Shown here piece by piece: positions 49,765 to 60,200 of a DNA stretch of 64,000 bases. How positions within the stretch are numbered: the first letter of the stretch is position 1; every line of letters starts with the position of its first letter. This DNA comes from Actinokineospora alba (GTDB taxonomy: Bacteria; Actinomycetota; Actinomycetes; Mycobacteriales; Pseudonocardiaceae): positions 6,510,001 to 6,574,000 of the forward strand of contig NZ_SNXU01000001.1 in assembly GCF_004362515.1 (NCBI RefSeq). Reading direction: 5' to 3'. The translations under genes and the position numbers were made by a program. The notes below the pieces were generated by a model. The model was not told the origin of the DNA, did not search any database, and was given only the letters and a program-made list of their open reading frames with translations.

Positions 49765-50506
49765 ACCGAAGTACCACACGATCGCGGCCGACCTCGCCAC
49801 GAAGATCCGCTCGGGTGAGTACCGGCCCGGCCAGGCACTGCCGTCGCAGCGGGAGCTGAGCGCGGCCTACGGCGTCACGATGATGACGCTGCGGCAGGCG
49901 CTTCGGGTGGTCGAGGACGACGGCCTGGTGTCCCAGCAGGTCGGGCGGGGAACGTTCGTCACCGAGCCGCGGGCGGCCTACCAACTCGACTCGCTGCGCG
50001 GCCTCGCCGAGGACCTCCGCGAGCAGGGCCACACCGTGCGCACCGAGGTAGTCGGCGTGCGCCCGGGCCCGGCCCCTACCGAGCTGGGCACGGACGACGC
50101 CCTGCGGATCGAGCGGGTTCGGCTGCTCGGGGGAAGGCCCGCGGTGCACCAGGTGTCGTGGGTCCGCGAGCCCTACGGGTCGATGGTCCGCGCGGTCGAT
50201 TTCACGCAGGTTTCGCTCTATGCGGCGCTTTCCGAGCATGACGTGGTCGTGCACCGGGCCACCGAACGCCTGCGTCCCGCGATCCTGGACACCGCGATCG
50301 GCGACCTGTTGCGACAGCCCGCCGGTGTGCCGGTGTTCGTCAGCGACCGGGTCACGTACGGGATGGACGGTGAGCCGGTCGTCGTCGACCGGGCCACCAT
50401 CCTCGGGGACGCGATGGAGGTCAGGGCCGAGCGGGCGGCCTCGGGCCTTTCCTTGCGGTGGACGAGCAACGTCGGGGCCGGACTGACCGGCGCGGAGGAT
50501 TCGTGA
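49742..50506 (+). CDS. GntR-family (HutC/UTRA) transcriptional regulator
   Basis: A 254-aa regulator with an N-terminal GntR winged helix (YHTIAADLATKIRSGEYRPGQALPSQRELSAAYGVTMMTLRQAL, about 13-60) and a C-terminal UTRA effector domain (about 90-240) of the HutC subfamily. ATG 49742 has GGAG six bases upstream; GTG 49736 is possible. The gene overlaps the end of trpA and the start of the VanZ-like gene (GTGA). The most economical role is control of its own operon through the GTTCTAGAAC palindromes at 47690-47742, with an effector related to tryptophan or to a product of the operon; the effector is unknown. Confidence 0.9.
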   Translation: MNPQAPREPKYHTIAADLATKIRSGEYRPGQALPSQRELSAAYGVTMMTLRQALRVVEDDGLVSQQVGRGTFVTEPRAAYQLDSLRGLAEDLREQGHTVRTEVVGVRPGPAPTELGTDDALRIERVRLLGGRPAVHQVSWVREPYGSMVRAVDFTQVSLYAALSEHDVVVHRATERLRPAILDTAIGDLLRQPAGVPVFVSDRVTYGMDGEPVVVDRATILGDAMEVRAERAASGLSLRWTSNVGAGLTGAEDS

Positions 50507-51078
50507 CCTCGTTGATGCGCTCATTCGGAAATCCGGTGAGCTTCGCCCTCGGTGCCGCGCTGCTTCTTCTGCTGGCGGCAACCTGGGTGTCGGCCCGCGG
50601 CGACCGAGCCCGGCGGGCGGTCTCGCCGCTCGGCGCCGCCGCGCTCGTTGTGTGGTTCTTGACGGTGTCGTACGTGGCGTTGGTGCTGCCCTGGTCGGCG
50701 GAATTGCCCGCGCGGCTGAGCCTGGTTCCGCTGATCGACACGATTCGCGGGCTCTCGTCGAATTCGGCCGAGAACGTGGCGGTCGCGACGATGGCCAATG
50801 TCGCATTGTTCGCTCCCCTGGGCGTGGTCGTGGCACTGCTTTCCGTGGCGAAGCGGGAACGCCGATTCCCCGGTGGTTGGTGGACGGCGGTCGTGGCCGG
50901 GCTGGCGGTGTCGATCGTTGTCGAGGCCGCTCAGCTCGTGCTGAACCAGGGGGCGGTCGCGGCCGACGACCTGATCGCCAACGCCTTGGGCGCGGGGTTG
51001 GGCTGGTTCGTGGTGCGAGTCAGCGACACGGGCAACCGGGCCCCGGACGACTTGACCGTTCCCGACCTGATTGGTTAG
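50503..51078 (+). CDS. VanZ-like membrane protein
   Basis: A 191-aa membrane protein with about four hydrophobic segments and the VanZ-family pattern VALFAPLGVVVALLSV followed by VEAAQLVLN...DDLIANALGAGLG. The VanZ family includes the teicoplanin-resistance accessory protein, but most members have no known function. The GTG start overlaps the stop of the GntR gene, so it belongs to the trpBA operon. Confidence 0.82.
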   Translation: MTSLMRSFGNPVSFALGAALLLLLAATWVSARGDRARRAVSPLGAAALVVWFLTVSYVALVLPWSAELPARLSLVPLIDTIRGLSSNSAENVAVATMANVALFAPLGVVVALLSVAKRERRFPGGWWTAVVAGLAVSIVVEAAQLVLNQGAVAADDLIANALGAGLGWFVVRVSDTGNRAPDDLTVPDLIG

Positions 51079-51197
51079 ACAACTCGGGACACGTTTGCGT
51101 GGGCATCGCGGCGGGTACCAATCGGACCATGGCCGGCACGCTGGTGGACTCGGTCCGCGACAGCGGACGGTCGAGCGATGGAGGTCAGACGAGGTCG

Positions 51198-52124
51198 ATG
51201 ACCGCTTCCGAGCGTTTCGCCCATCCCGCGCTGTTCTATCGGGGCGCCGACGAGTACCTCGACGGGACGCTGCCGTTCATCCAGGCGGCGCGGGCCGCGG
51301 GCGAACCGGTCGCCGTGGCGGTGCCCGGCCCCAACCTGAAGCTCCTCCGCGACGCGCTGGGCGCCGACGCCGACGACGTGCGGATGCTCGACATGACCGA
51401 GGCGGGCCGCAACCCCGGCCGCATCATCGCGACCGTGCTGCGAGGCTTCGCCGACAGCCACCCCGACCGGCCGGTGCGGATCATCGGCGAGCCGATCTGG
51501 GCGGGCCGCTCCGACCTGGAATACCCGGCCTGCGCCCAGCACGAGGCGCTGATCAACCTGGCCTTCACCGGCCGGGACGCGACCATCCTGTGCCCGTACG
51601 ACACCGAGGAGCTGGCCCCGTCGGTGATCACCGACGCCGAGGCCACCCACCCGGTCCTGATCGACGCGGCGGGCACCCGGGCGAGCACGCGGTACGCGCC
51701 CCTGGAGGTCATCGACCGGTACAACCTGCCGCTGCCCGACCTCGACCGACCGGCCGAGATCCTCGTCGAGGGCCCGGACCTGACCGGCGCCCGCCTGCTC
51801 GCCCGCGAGCGCGCCGAGCGCGCCGGTGTGGTCGCCGAACGCGTCCCCGACGTCGAGCTCGTCGTCACCGAGCTGGCCACCAACAGCCTCCTCCACGGCG
51901 GCGGGACCGCCCTCGTCCGGCTCGGCACCACCGGCCGCCACTTCGTCTGCGAGGTCCGCGACAGCGGCAAGCTCACCGACCCGCTCGCGGGCAGGCGACC
52001 GTCGTCGCCGGAGCAGGCGGGCGGCCGCGGGCTCCTGCTCATCCACCACGTCAGCGACCTCGTCCGCACCCACACCGACCCCGCGTCGACCACCATCCAG
52101 GCGCACTTCCGCATCGGCGCGTGA
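51198..52124 (+). CDS. MEDS-domain sensor with HATPase_c (anti-sigma regulator type)
   Basis: A 308-aa protein. The N-terminal half (about 10-165) matches the MEDS (methanogen/methylotroph DcmR sensory) pattern, with HPALFYRGADEYL at its start and GEPIWAGRSDLEY near the middle. The C-terminal half (about 190-305) is a GHKL ATPase-like domain: ELVVTELATNSLLHGG is the N-box, VRDSG the G1-like box and GGRGLLLIHHVSD the following loop, as in RsbW/SpoIIAB-type anti-sigma kinases. No histidine phosphoacceptor is seen. It may control a sigma factor through a partner-switching system not encoded here. ATG 51198 follows GAGG; the longer upstream open frame overlaps the VanZ gene out of frame. Confidence 0.8.
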   Translation: MTASERFAHPALFYRGADEYLDGTLPFIQAARAAGEPVAVAVPGPNLKLLRDALGADADDVRMLDMTEAGRNPGRIIATVLRGFADSHPDRPVRIIGEPIWAGRSDLEYPACAQHEALINLAFTGRDATILCPYDTEELAPSVITDAEATHPVLIDAAGTRASTRYAPLEVIDRYNLPLPDLDRPAEILVEGPDLTGARLLARERAERAGVVAERVPDVELVVTELATNSLLHGGGTALVRLGTTGRHFVCEVRDSGKLTDPLAGRRPSSPEQAGGRGLLLIHHVSDLVRTHTDPASTTIQAHFRIGA

Positions 52125-52171
52125 GCGGGCCGGGTAAACCCGCTCAGGGCCACGCCCGGTTAGGTGATGGC

Positions 52172-53257
52172 ATGGACCGACGTGCGACCGACCACCTGAC
52201 CGAGTACCTGGCCGACTTCGACGAGCCCACCGGCTATGTCGACTTCGCCCGGTTCGGCCCGCCCGGGCGCTCGGTGCTCGCCACGTCCGAGTCGCTGCTG
52301 CGGCGGGCGGCCCAGGCCGGGCCCACCACCGTGGACGAGCTGATGGCCGAGGAACCCAGGGCCAAAGCCGCGGCGGCCCGGCTCTGCGGCACCAGCCCCG
52401 ACCACGTCGTGCTCGTGCCGAACACCAGCCTCGGCCTGGTCCAGGCGGCGTTCGGCTGCCAGGGGGAGGTGCTGGTCCCGGCGAGCGACTTCCCGGCCAA
52501 CACCTACCCGTGGGCCCGGGCCCAGCAGGCGGGCCGGGTGAAGGTCGACTGGCTGTCCGGGCCCGCGACACCCCAGGGCATCGCGGACGCACTGACCGCG
52601 CGCACCACCGCGGTGACCGTCAGCGCCGTCGACTTCCGCACCGGGTACCACCTGGACCTGGCCGCCCTGCGCGACCTTGTGGGCGACCGGCTGCTGATCG
52701 TGGACGGCATCCAGGGCTTCGGGGCGGTCTCCTCGCAGTGGGCGGCGGCCGATGTTCTCGTCGTCGGCGGGCAGAAGTGGCTGCGCGCGGGGTGGGGGAC
52801 GGGGTTCGCGGTGCTGTCGGACCGGGCGCTCGACCGGTTGGAGCCGTTGGTGTCGAGCTGGACCGGGGCGCAAGACCCGGTTCGGTTCGACGATCTCATC
52901 CACTCCCCCGCCGACGGCGCGGCGCGCTGGAACATCACCAACTTGAGCCCGATCACTTCCGGGGCCTTGGCGAGCGCGCTCGAACTGGTCGAAAGTGTTG
53001 GGGTGGAAGCCATCGCGGCTCGGATCACCTCGGGTGTCGAGGCGCTTGCCGAGGCGGTCCGGTCGGCGGGTGGGCGGATTCGCGCGCAGGGGCCCAACAT
53101 CTTGACGTTCGACATGCCGGACGTAGCGGCGGCTGGGGCCGCCCTACGAGGCGCCGGGATCGCGGCGACTGTCCGTGGCGATCACATACGGCTGTCGCCG
53201 CACGCGTCCACGAGTGCCGAAACGGTCGACGCTGTTCGGGATGTGCTTGCTCGTTGA
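52172..53257 (+). CDS. Class V aminotransferase / cysteine-desulfurase-like PLP enzyme
   Basis: A 361-aa fold-type I PLP enzyme. The PLP Lys is in VVGGQKWLRAGWGTGF, the Asp that binds the pyridine nitrogen in LLIVDGIQGFG, and AVDFRTGYHLDL and GAARWNITNLSPI are typical of the class V family. It resembles predicted aminotransferases annotated near selenocysteine lyases and kynureninases, but no signature decides the substrate. ATG 52172 has AGGTGATGG upstream. It stands alone between the MEDS protein and the giant gene pair, same strand. Confidence 0.85.
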   Translation: MDRRATDHLTEYLADFDEPTGYVDFARFGPPGRSVLATSESLLRRAAQAGPTTVDELMAEEPRAKAAAARLCGTSPDHVVLVPNTSLGLVQAAFGCQGEVLVPASDFPANTYPWARAQQAGRVKVDWLSGPATPQGIADALTARTTAVTVSAVDFRTGYHLDLAALRDLVGDRLLIVDGIQGFGAVSSQWAAADVLVVGGQKWLRAGWGTGFAVLSDRALDRLEPLVSSWTGAQDPVRFDDLIHSPADGAARWNITNLSPITSGALASALELVESVGVEAIAARITSGVEALAEAVRSAGGRIRAQGPNILTFDMPDVAAAGAALRGAGIAATVRGDHIRLSPHASTSAETVDAVRDVLAR

Positions 53258-53443
53258 CGGGTCAGCCCCGCGGGTCCGGCTGAGCGTCGGCGGGTCCATC
53301 GCCCTGGCGGGCGAGATGCTGCCGGCGACCAACTCACCGGCTGACCCGACACTCATCGCTGCCCTTTGGTGCGGTCCTCGGGCGATCATCTTGCGGGCCC
53401 TTGGAGCACAAAGGACACTCGCGGGTGGCGAGAGGAGGCCGAC

Positions 53444-56400
53444 GTGCCTTCGCGATCGAGGAAGCCCCGTAAGGAACGGCGGGTCGAGGTCGATCCGCTC
53501 CGGTTCGTCGACGGCTGGGGCTCGGTCGTGGGCCCGCCCGCCGAAGCCGAGGCCGAGGGAATCCGGGTCGACCTGGTCCGCCCGAGCGACCTGGTCGCGC
53601 TGTCGGTCACGGCGTCCGGATGTGAGCTGATCACCGGCGGCGGCGCGCCCGCCCGGCTGCGGTCGACCGGCGATGAAGCCCGGCTCACTGTCCGGTTCGC
53701 CTTCCAGCACCTCGGCGAGCAGGCGATCTACGAGGGCTTCGTGCCGGGCAAACCCATGCTGCAGCCCGACGACCAGGGCAAGCCCGTCGCCGCGCCCGCG
53801 CACCAGCCACCGGATGAGGGGCCCGGTGTGGTGACCCAGCCGCCCGTCGGCGTCGTGCCCGCGCGATCGAGCCGACTGGTGTTCAAGGTCCCGGCGGGCG
53901 AGACCATCGAGTTCTCCACCGCGGGCATCCTCGCCGCGATGAGTCGGCTCCAACTCGCCGTGCACCCGCTCGCGCTGCCGGGGGACGCGCCCGCCAAGGG
54001 CGGCGTCGACGGGTTGTCGTCGCCGACCATCGCGCTGCCGGGCGGCCTCATCGCCGAGCTCACCGCGAACGGCGCCGTGATCTCCAAGGCGAAGCGCGCG
54101 CAAACCGTTGCGGACGTGGCATTCGAGGCCCGCGAGCTGCGTCGCGCCCGCACTGAGTTGCAGGCCCGGACCCCGACGACCCGGGCCCGCACCACGCTTC
54201 CCGACGAACGCGAGCAGCCGTCGGTGACCATCGGCGAGACCACAATCCCGGTGTCCTCGCTGTTCGGGCCGGGTGGGCTGATCCGCGACCCGATTCGGGC
54301 GCGCCGGGCGCGCCGCACGCTGAGCAGGCCGGCCGCGGCTGACGAGACCGCCATCGAGGCGCCCTACCGCCTGGTGATCTCGCCGAGCGACGAGGCGCGC
54401 TGGGCGCACGCGACCGAGCCGGTGGTCGCCGACGACGCCGCGCAGCACATCGAGTTGTGGCACAGCAGGCTCGCCATCGCCGCCGAGCGGCCGGACGGCA
54501 GCATCGTGCCCGACGAGCACAACACCAAACGCCGGGTCATCCGCGCGGTGTGGGCCCGCGACCGCGACACCGTGGGCGAGGACTGGAAGGACTCCGCCAA
54601 CAATCTCGGCCACTCGACCACCGACCCGTTCCGGATGTCGCTCGACCGGGCCGACCGGCACATGCTGGTCCGCCAGACCGCCGAGACCTGGCCCGGCAGG
54701 CCGACCGAGATCGAGCCGGTGCCCGTGGGCGCGGAGGCGTTGTGGCTGTCGAGTCTCGGCGCCTGGCTGGACCTGCACGGCGCATGGACCACCAAGCCGT
54801 ACTCGCGGATGCGGATGTCGTCGCTGCTGTCCTGGGACCATGTCGCGCCGATGGGCCGCGACCAGTACGTACGCGTCGTCTACCCGGGCTACCTCTACCC
54901 GTTCGGCCACCAGGCGGCCTTGGTCAAGCTGACTGAGCGGAAGATGAAGAAGTCCGCGCCCTCGGTCGCCGGGCTCTACCAGCGCAAGTTCCTGGTGCTC
55001 GGTGAGCGCGCCCGCACTTACGCCGACAACCACGACTTCCCGTTCCTGCGGGTGGAAATCCGCCCGCTGGTCACGCCGACCCTCGACGACCCGACCGAGC
55101 AGTTCGGCGACTCCCAGGACAACTTCTTCTGGCCGAAGGTCGGCTTCCAGCGGTTCAGCTTCGTCATCGACGCGCTGGACCACGAGCTCAAGCCGGTCCG
55201 GCTGCGCGCGCCGCTGATGTGGGTGGCCGAGCACTACCAGGACTTCGCCAAGACCGACAAGGCCTACGACGAGGACCCGGCACGCAAGGTCCCGGCACTT
55301 GGCCAGAAGATCGCCTTCGGCCCGGTGCGCGCGGGCGGTGACACCGTCGCCGAGACCGACTCGATCCTGTTGCGCGGCAAGGCGAGGCTGGGCGACTCGA
55401 CCCCGCGCATGAGCGCGGCACACGTGTCCGTTCCGGCGGTGCAGGCGCTGTCCGGCACCGGCCCGGTGCCGATCGCCTACCACGACGAGTACCGCAAGGT
55501 CGGCTTCAGCGGCCCGACCAACACCGGCGAGCTGTGGGCGAAGGTGCTCGTCGATCCGGCCCAGCGCGAGCACCCGACCGATCCGACGACCACGTTGCCG
55601 CAGCTGAAGTTCGGTGCGGGCGCGCCATCGGGCAGCGACAAGGCGGGCGGCTTCCTCAGCCCCGACCTGCCGATCCGCGGGCTGTCGAGGACGTCCGGCG
55701 CGGTCGGCGACATCGTGGGGATGCAGACGAAGCAGTTCAACCCCACCGAGTTCCTGAAGAGCGCTTCGCCGAAGCTGCTCGGGTTGGTCAGCCTGGTGGA
55801 TCTCGTCAACGCGGTCACCGGTGACGCGCTGAAGATCCCCGCGCTGGTCTCGGAGGCGCTGGACCGAGTCGAGGCGCTGGTCGCCGACCTGCGGCGGGTC
55901 AAGGCGGCCGCGGAGCAGGCCGTCGACGAGGCGAACAAGATGATCGCCCGCGCGGGCGGGAAGACCGCCGAGCTGCAGGCCCAGGCGCAGCAGGCGCTCA
56001 CCAAGACCACCAGCTCCCGGGACAAGATCGTCGCCTTGGTCGACCAGATCCCGGCCCTGCTCGCCTCGCTGAAGAACAAGAGCCCAGCCGAGGTCGCCGC
56101 CGCGATGGCGAATCCGCTGCAGAAGCTGCGCGACGAGGTGGCCGAACTCCGCGCGATCGGCCCGACCCTGCCGCCGTTCATGCGCAACCTGATCGCCTCG
56201 ATCACCGAGGTGCTCGCCGACGTCCTCGCGATGGCCGACCTCATCGAGGACATCTACCGGTTCGTCAACGGGTTCGACCCGACCAGCGTGCAGGCCCGGT
56301 TCCGGTTCGAGTGGGCGCCGAAGGTGTCGTCCTGGCCGCCGGGCGCCGCGCCGATCCTGCAGGTCCAGCCGGACAGCCTGCTGCTCGCGGTCGAGGGCCG

Positions 56401-57295
56401 GGCCAGCGGCAAGGGCAAGATGGGCGTGCAGGCCTTGGCCGAGCTGCGCGACTTCACGCTGCACCTGCTGCCCGGCGCGCCGCTGGTGCGGGTGCCGTTC
56501 GAGCACCTGTCGTTCAAGTCCGGCACCGCGGGCAAGCCCGAGGTGGACGTGGTGCTCGGCGAGATCGAGTTCCTCGGCATCCTCGGCTTCGTCGAGGTGA
56601 TCAAGGACCTGATCCCGTTCGACGGGTTCTCCGACCCTCCGTTCATGGAGGTCACGCCCGCGGGCATGACCGCGGGCTTCACCCTCACGCTGCCGAACCT
56701 GGCCATCGGCGTGTTCACCCTGTCGAACCTGTCGCTCGACGCGGACGTGCAGGTGCCGTTCCTCGGCAAGGCGGTGACGTTCGGGTTCAACTTCTGCACC
56801 AGGGAGCGCCCGTTCACCCTCGCGGTGCTGTTCCTCGGCGGCGGCGGCTGGTTCGGCATCCGGGTCTCGCCCGATGGGCTCGACGTGCTGGAGCTGGGCC
56901 TGGAGGCGGGCGCGGTCCTGTCGGTCGACCTCGGGGTGGCGTCCGGCTCGATCTCGGCCATGGTCGGTGTCTACATGCGACTGGAGGGCGAGAAGGGGTC
57001 GCTCACCGGGTACTTCCGGCTGCGCGGCGAGGTCGACGTGCTCGGGCTGATCTCGGCGTCCATCGAGCTGTACATGGAGCTGAAGTACGAGTTCGACACC
57101 GGCAAGATGATCGGCCGGGCCACCATCACCGTCGAGGTGGACGTGCTGGTGTTCTCCGGCTCGGTCAAGATCAGCGCCGAGCGCAAGTTCGCGGGCTCCA
57201 ACGGGGATCCGACCTTCAAGCAGATCATGGGCGTGGCCGGGGACGGGTCGTCGCCCGCCTGGTCGGCCTACTGCCTCGCCTTCGCCGAGGAGTGA
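53444..57295 (+). CDS. Giant hypothetical protein 1 (1283 aa)
   Basis: I recognise no family. The N-terminus is basic (PSRSRKPRKERR) and has no signal peptide. Residues ~30-620 are mixed alpha/beta with several Trp-rich blocks (WAHATEP, HIELWHSRLAIA, WAPPY-like segments). About 805-905 is a long charged helix, probably coiled coil (LDRVEALVADLRRVKAAAEQ onward). About 950-1250 is a beta-rich array with alternating hydrophobic residues and frequent Gly (GAVLSVDLGVASGSISAMVG; VEVDVLVFSGSVKISAERKF), which looks like a stacked beta-sheet or sandwich structure. No membrane helix is certain. GTG 53444 is preceded by GAGGAGG at a perfect distance. The next gene starts 3 bp after the stop and is probably translationally coupled. 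A structural or surface-assembled role is possible but not shown. Confidence 0.8.
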   Translation: MPSRSRKPRKERRVEVDPLRFVDGWGSVVGPPAEAEAEGIRVDLVRPSDLVALSVTASGCELITGGGAPARLRSTGDEARLTVRFAFQHLGEQAIYEGFVPGKPMLQPDDQGKPVAAPAHQPPDEGPGVVTQPPVGVVPARSSRLVFKVPAGETIEFSTAGILAAMSRLQLAVHPLALPGDAPAKGGVDGLSSPTIALPGGLIAELTANGAVISKAKRAQTVADVAFEARELRRARTELQARTPTTRARTTLPDEREQPSVTIGETTIPVSSLFGPGGLIRDPIRARRARRTLSRPAAADETAIEAPYRLVISPSDEARWAHATEPVVADDAAQHIELWHSRLAIAAERPDGSIVPDEHNTKRRVIRAVWARDRDTVGEDWKDSANNLGHSTTDPFRMSLDRADRHMLVRQTAETWPGRPTEIEPVPVGAEALWLSSLGAWLDLHGAWTTKPYSRMRMSSLLSWDHVAPMGRDQYVRVVYPGYLYPFGHQAALVKLTERKMKKSAPSVAGLYQRKFLVLGERARTYADNHDFPFLRVEIRPLVTPTLDDPTEQFGDSQDNFFWPKVGFQRFSFVIDALDHELKPVRLRAPLMWVAEHYQDFAKTDKAYDEDPARKVPALGQKIAFGPVRAGGDTVAETDSILLRGKARLGDSTPRMSAAHVSVPAVQALSGTGPVPIAYHDEYRKVGFSGPTNTGELWAKVLVDPAQREHPTDPTTTLPQLKFGAGAPSGSDKAGGFLSPDLPIRGLSRTSGAVGDIVGMQTKQFNPTEFLKSASPKLLGLVSLVDLVNAVTGDALKIPALVSEALDRVEALVADLRRVKAAAEQAVDEANKMIARAGGKTAELQAQAQQALTKTTSSRDKIVALVDQIPALLASLKNKSPAEVAAAMANPLQKLRDEVAELRAIGPTLPPFMRNLIASITEVLADVLAMADLIEDIYRFVNGFDPTSVQARFRFEWAPKVSSWPPGAAPILQVQPDSLLLAVEGRASGKGKMGVQALAELRDFTLHLLPGAPLVRVPFEHLSFKSGTAGKPEVDVVLGEIEFLGILGFVEVIKDLIPFDGFSDPPFMEVTPAGMTAGFTLTLPNLAIGVFTLSNLSLDADVQVPFLGKAVTFGFNFCTRERPFTLAVLFLGGGGWFGIRVSPDGLDVLELGLEAGAVLSVDLGVASGSISAMVGVYMRLEGEKGSLTGYFRLRGEVDVLGLISASIELYMELKYEFDTGKMIGRATITVEVDVLVFSGSVKISAERKFAGSNGDPTFKQIMGVAGDGSSPAWSAYCLAFAEE

Positions 57296-57298
57296 CCG

Positions 57299-60200
57299 AT
57301 GGAGACCGAGCTCTTCATGCTGTGCGCGCTGCCCCACTCGGTGTCCGCGCTGAACCACTTCCACGTCTCGCTGTTCGTCGCGCCCAAGATCAGCCCGGCG
57401 GACGACCGCGTGCTCGGCGACTTCCGGATCTTCCCGGACTGGGCCCAGACGGCGAAGACGGCGCTGCGGATCGAGCTGTTCGACCAGGCGGGCGTGATCG
57501 AGGCCGAGCCGCTGCTCGACCCGATCCAGCCCCAGGTGTGGCGGGCGGCGTTCCCGGCGGATACGCCGGTCAAGGGCAACCGGGTGCCCGAGTGGGACGA
57601 CCGGCGCTGGCGCAGCTTCTCCGCCCGCGCCACCCACGACATCGCCAAGGCCCTGCACATGGCGACCATCTACGCCGACCCGACCAGTCCGCCCGCGCCG
57701 TCCGCGCACCCCCTCGCCGGTCCGCTCACGGAGCTGGCGGCGAAGTACCACCGGGTCAAGAAGTTCGGCAGCGAGCGGCGTCAGGTGTACGACGAGTCGC
57801 TGATGACGGCGGACCTCGACGGCCTGATCGAGAGCCCCGAGCGGCTGGCCGTCATCGAGCGGCTCGTCGCGGCCGAGGGCAACTGGCTGCGCAAGATCGC
57901 CTTGGAACTGCACCGCTGCCGCCGGTTCTACGAGCGTCCCGAGTCGCAGGACGACTACCGGGAACGGCCGGTCCCCGGCGCGGTGTCGCCCACGCTTCCG
58001 CAGCAGCAGCCGGAGTTCCACGAGCGCTGCGCGATGGCGGGCGACCACCCGGCGCTGCTACGCGCGCTCGGACTCGTGATCGACCTGAAGGTCGCCGACC
58101 CGGACCGGTTGCGCCGGTCGCGCTGGCTGTCCGCGCGGGCGGCGATCGACGACGACTTCAGCCACGGCCGGAGCAACGAGGTGCGGTGCCAGGTCACCGC
58201 CGAGGACGCGTTCGTCACCGTCGCCGGAACTCCCGACTGGTCAGACGGCGCGCTGCGGCTCGGCGACGAGGACCGGTTCGCGGTGCTGGAACTCGACACC
58301 GACGGCAGCGCGATCAAGACCGAGCGCTTCCTCTGGACGCTGCCGCGGCTGCTGGCGTCGCAGGCGAACGGTGACCCGGTGAACGCGGCCACCCCGGCCC
58401 ACCGGTCGGGCGGGTTCACCGTCGCCCGGACCGGCCAGGCGCTCAACACCCAGGACCGGTTGGCGCGTCAGCTGGAAGTGCAGTCCTCGCTCGCGGGCGG
58501 CGACCCGCCGCGGCTGCTGACCGAGGACGTGTGCCGGGGCCTGCGGATCGAGGTGTGGGACGACACGGTGCGCCGGTGGCGGTCGCTGCACCAGCGGCTC
58601 ACCGACGTGACCGTGCTGGGCCACGGCATGCTGCTCGACGACCTGGAGGAGGACGGGTTCATCCAGGGCACGTCCGCGCACGAGACCCCGGGCAAGGCGA
58701 AGTCGCCTATCCACGTGCACGAGGCGATGTTCGGCTGGGAGGGATGGAGCCTGTCGGCGGGCAGGCCGGGCAAGCGGGTGCGCAACGAGGGCGCGGACGA
58801 GATCGTCGAGGACACCCCCTCGGCGCCGGACGTGTCGCCGACGCACCCGATCCTGATCACCAACGAGGTCCGGCCGGGATCACTGCCCCGGCTGCGGTTC
58901 GGCCGGTCGTACGCGTTCCGGGCCTGGGCGGTCGACCTGGCAGGCAACTCCCGGCCGCACGAGCTCGACCCGCCGCCCGCGGCGCCCGCGGACGCCGTCG
59001 CCGCCGCGCTCGCCGGGACGCTCGGCGTCGAGGACCCGGCGCGGGACGCGTCGGCTCGACTGGGGGTCGGGTTGCGCGTGGCCACCAACGCCGCGCTGCA
59101 GGCGAACCGGTTCACCGAGGAAACCGTTGAGGGCCAAGGGGATCTCGGGCATCCCGAGCTTGAACCGATCCTGGCGGGCAGGCTGCGCGAACGCCGCGCC
59201 GCCGTCGACCCGACGCGGGCACCGCTGCTGTCCCGGCGGGCTTTGGTCGCCGAGGCGGTGGCCGCGGCGGTCAACGACCCGCACGAGCCGTTCGTCACCG
59301 ACGTGGCCGTGCGGTCCGCGGCGGGACTCGCGCACCTGATCTCCACCCACCTCACCCCGGGCGCGCCGTTGGCCGAGGCCGCGGCCGCCGCACTGGACAC
59401 CGTCACCGCGCTGCGCCCGTACCTGCGCTGGGACCCGGTGCCGAGCCCGGCGCTGGTCCCCCGCGACCGCTACACCGAGGGCGAGTCCCTGCGCGTGCTC
59501 GTCGTGCGCTCCGGCGTCACCCAGGACCTCACCACGCTGGCCATCACGGTCACCGATCCGGCGGCCTACGCCGCGGCCGTCGCGACCGCGCATCCCGGCC
59601 TGGACCTGCGCTACCACGATCGCTCCGAGCGGCATCTCGCGCCGCCGAAGACCAGCCAGAGCCAGGCCGAGCAGCACGGCATGTTCGACCTCGCCATCGG
59701 CAGCACGACGCCTGCCGACCATCTCAAGATGCTCGGTTGGGCGCTGCGGGAGGACGGGTCGTTCCTGGACCTCGACATCGCCGACGTGGACAACCCGCCG
59801 AGCCGGGTCGACCAGCTGAACGTGCGACTCGAACACCAAGCCGGTCCCCCGCACGCGGACCGCACGACGCTGCCGCTCGCCAAGCCCGGGGATCCGCTGC
59901 CGCCCGGCCAGTATGTCGTGCACGACGTCGACGACCTGGTGCTGCCGTACCTGCCGGACCCGCTCGCCCGCGGGATCTCGCTGGTGTTCCCCGAAGCGGG
60001 CCGCGACCGGCCGATCCCGTTCCCGTTCGGCACCGAGGGATTCACCGCGCGCTACAGCGGCCAGTGGCCGGTGGTGGAGCCGTTCCGGCTGGTGCTCGAC
60101 GGCGGCGGCGAACTGAACGGCGCGGTGTCCGGTCGGGTGCTGACGCTGAGCCTGCCGCCCGGTGACCTGCAGCGGTTCCGGCTCGCCAGTTCGCTGGACC

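Noticed and set aside
53144..58048. Long minus-strand open frame opposite the giant genes
   Set aside because: Same codon-bias shadow. The + strand frames have ribosome sites, tight spacing and protein-like composition; the minus frame has neither.
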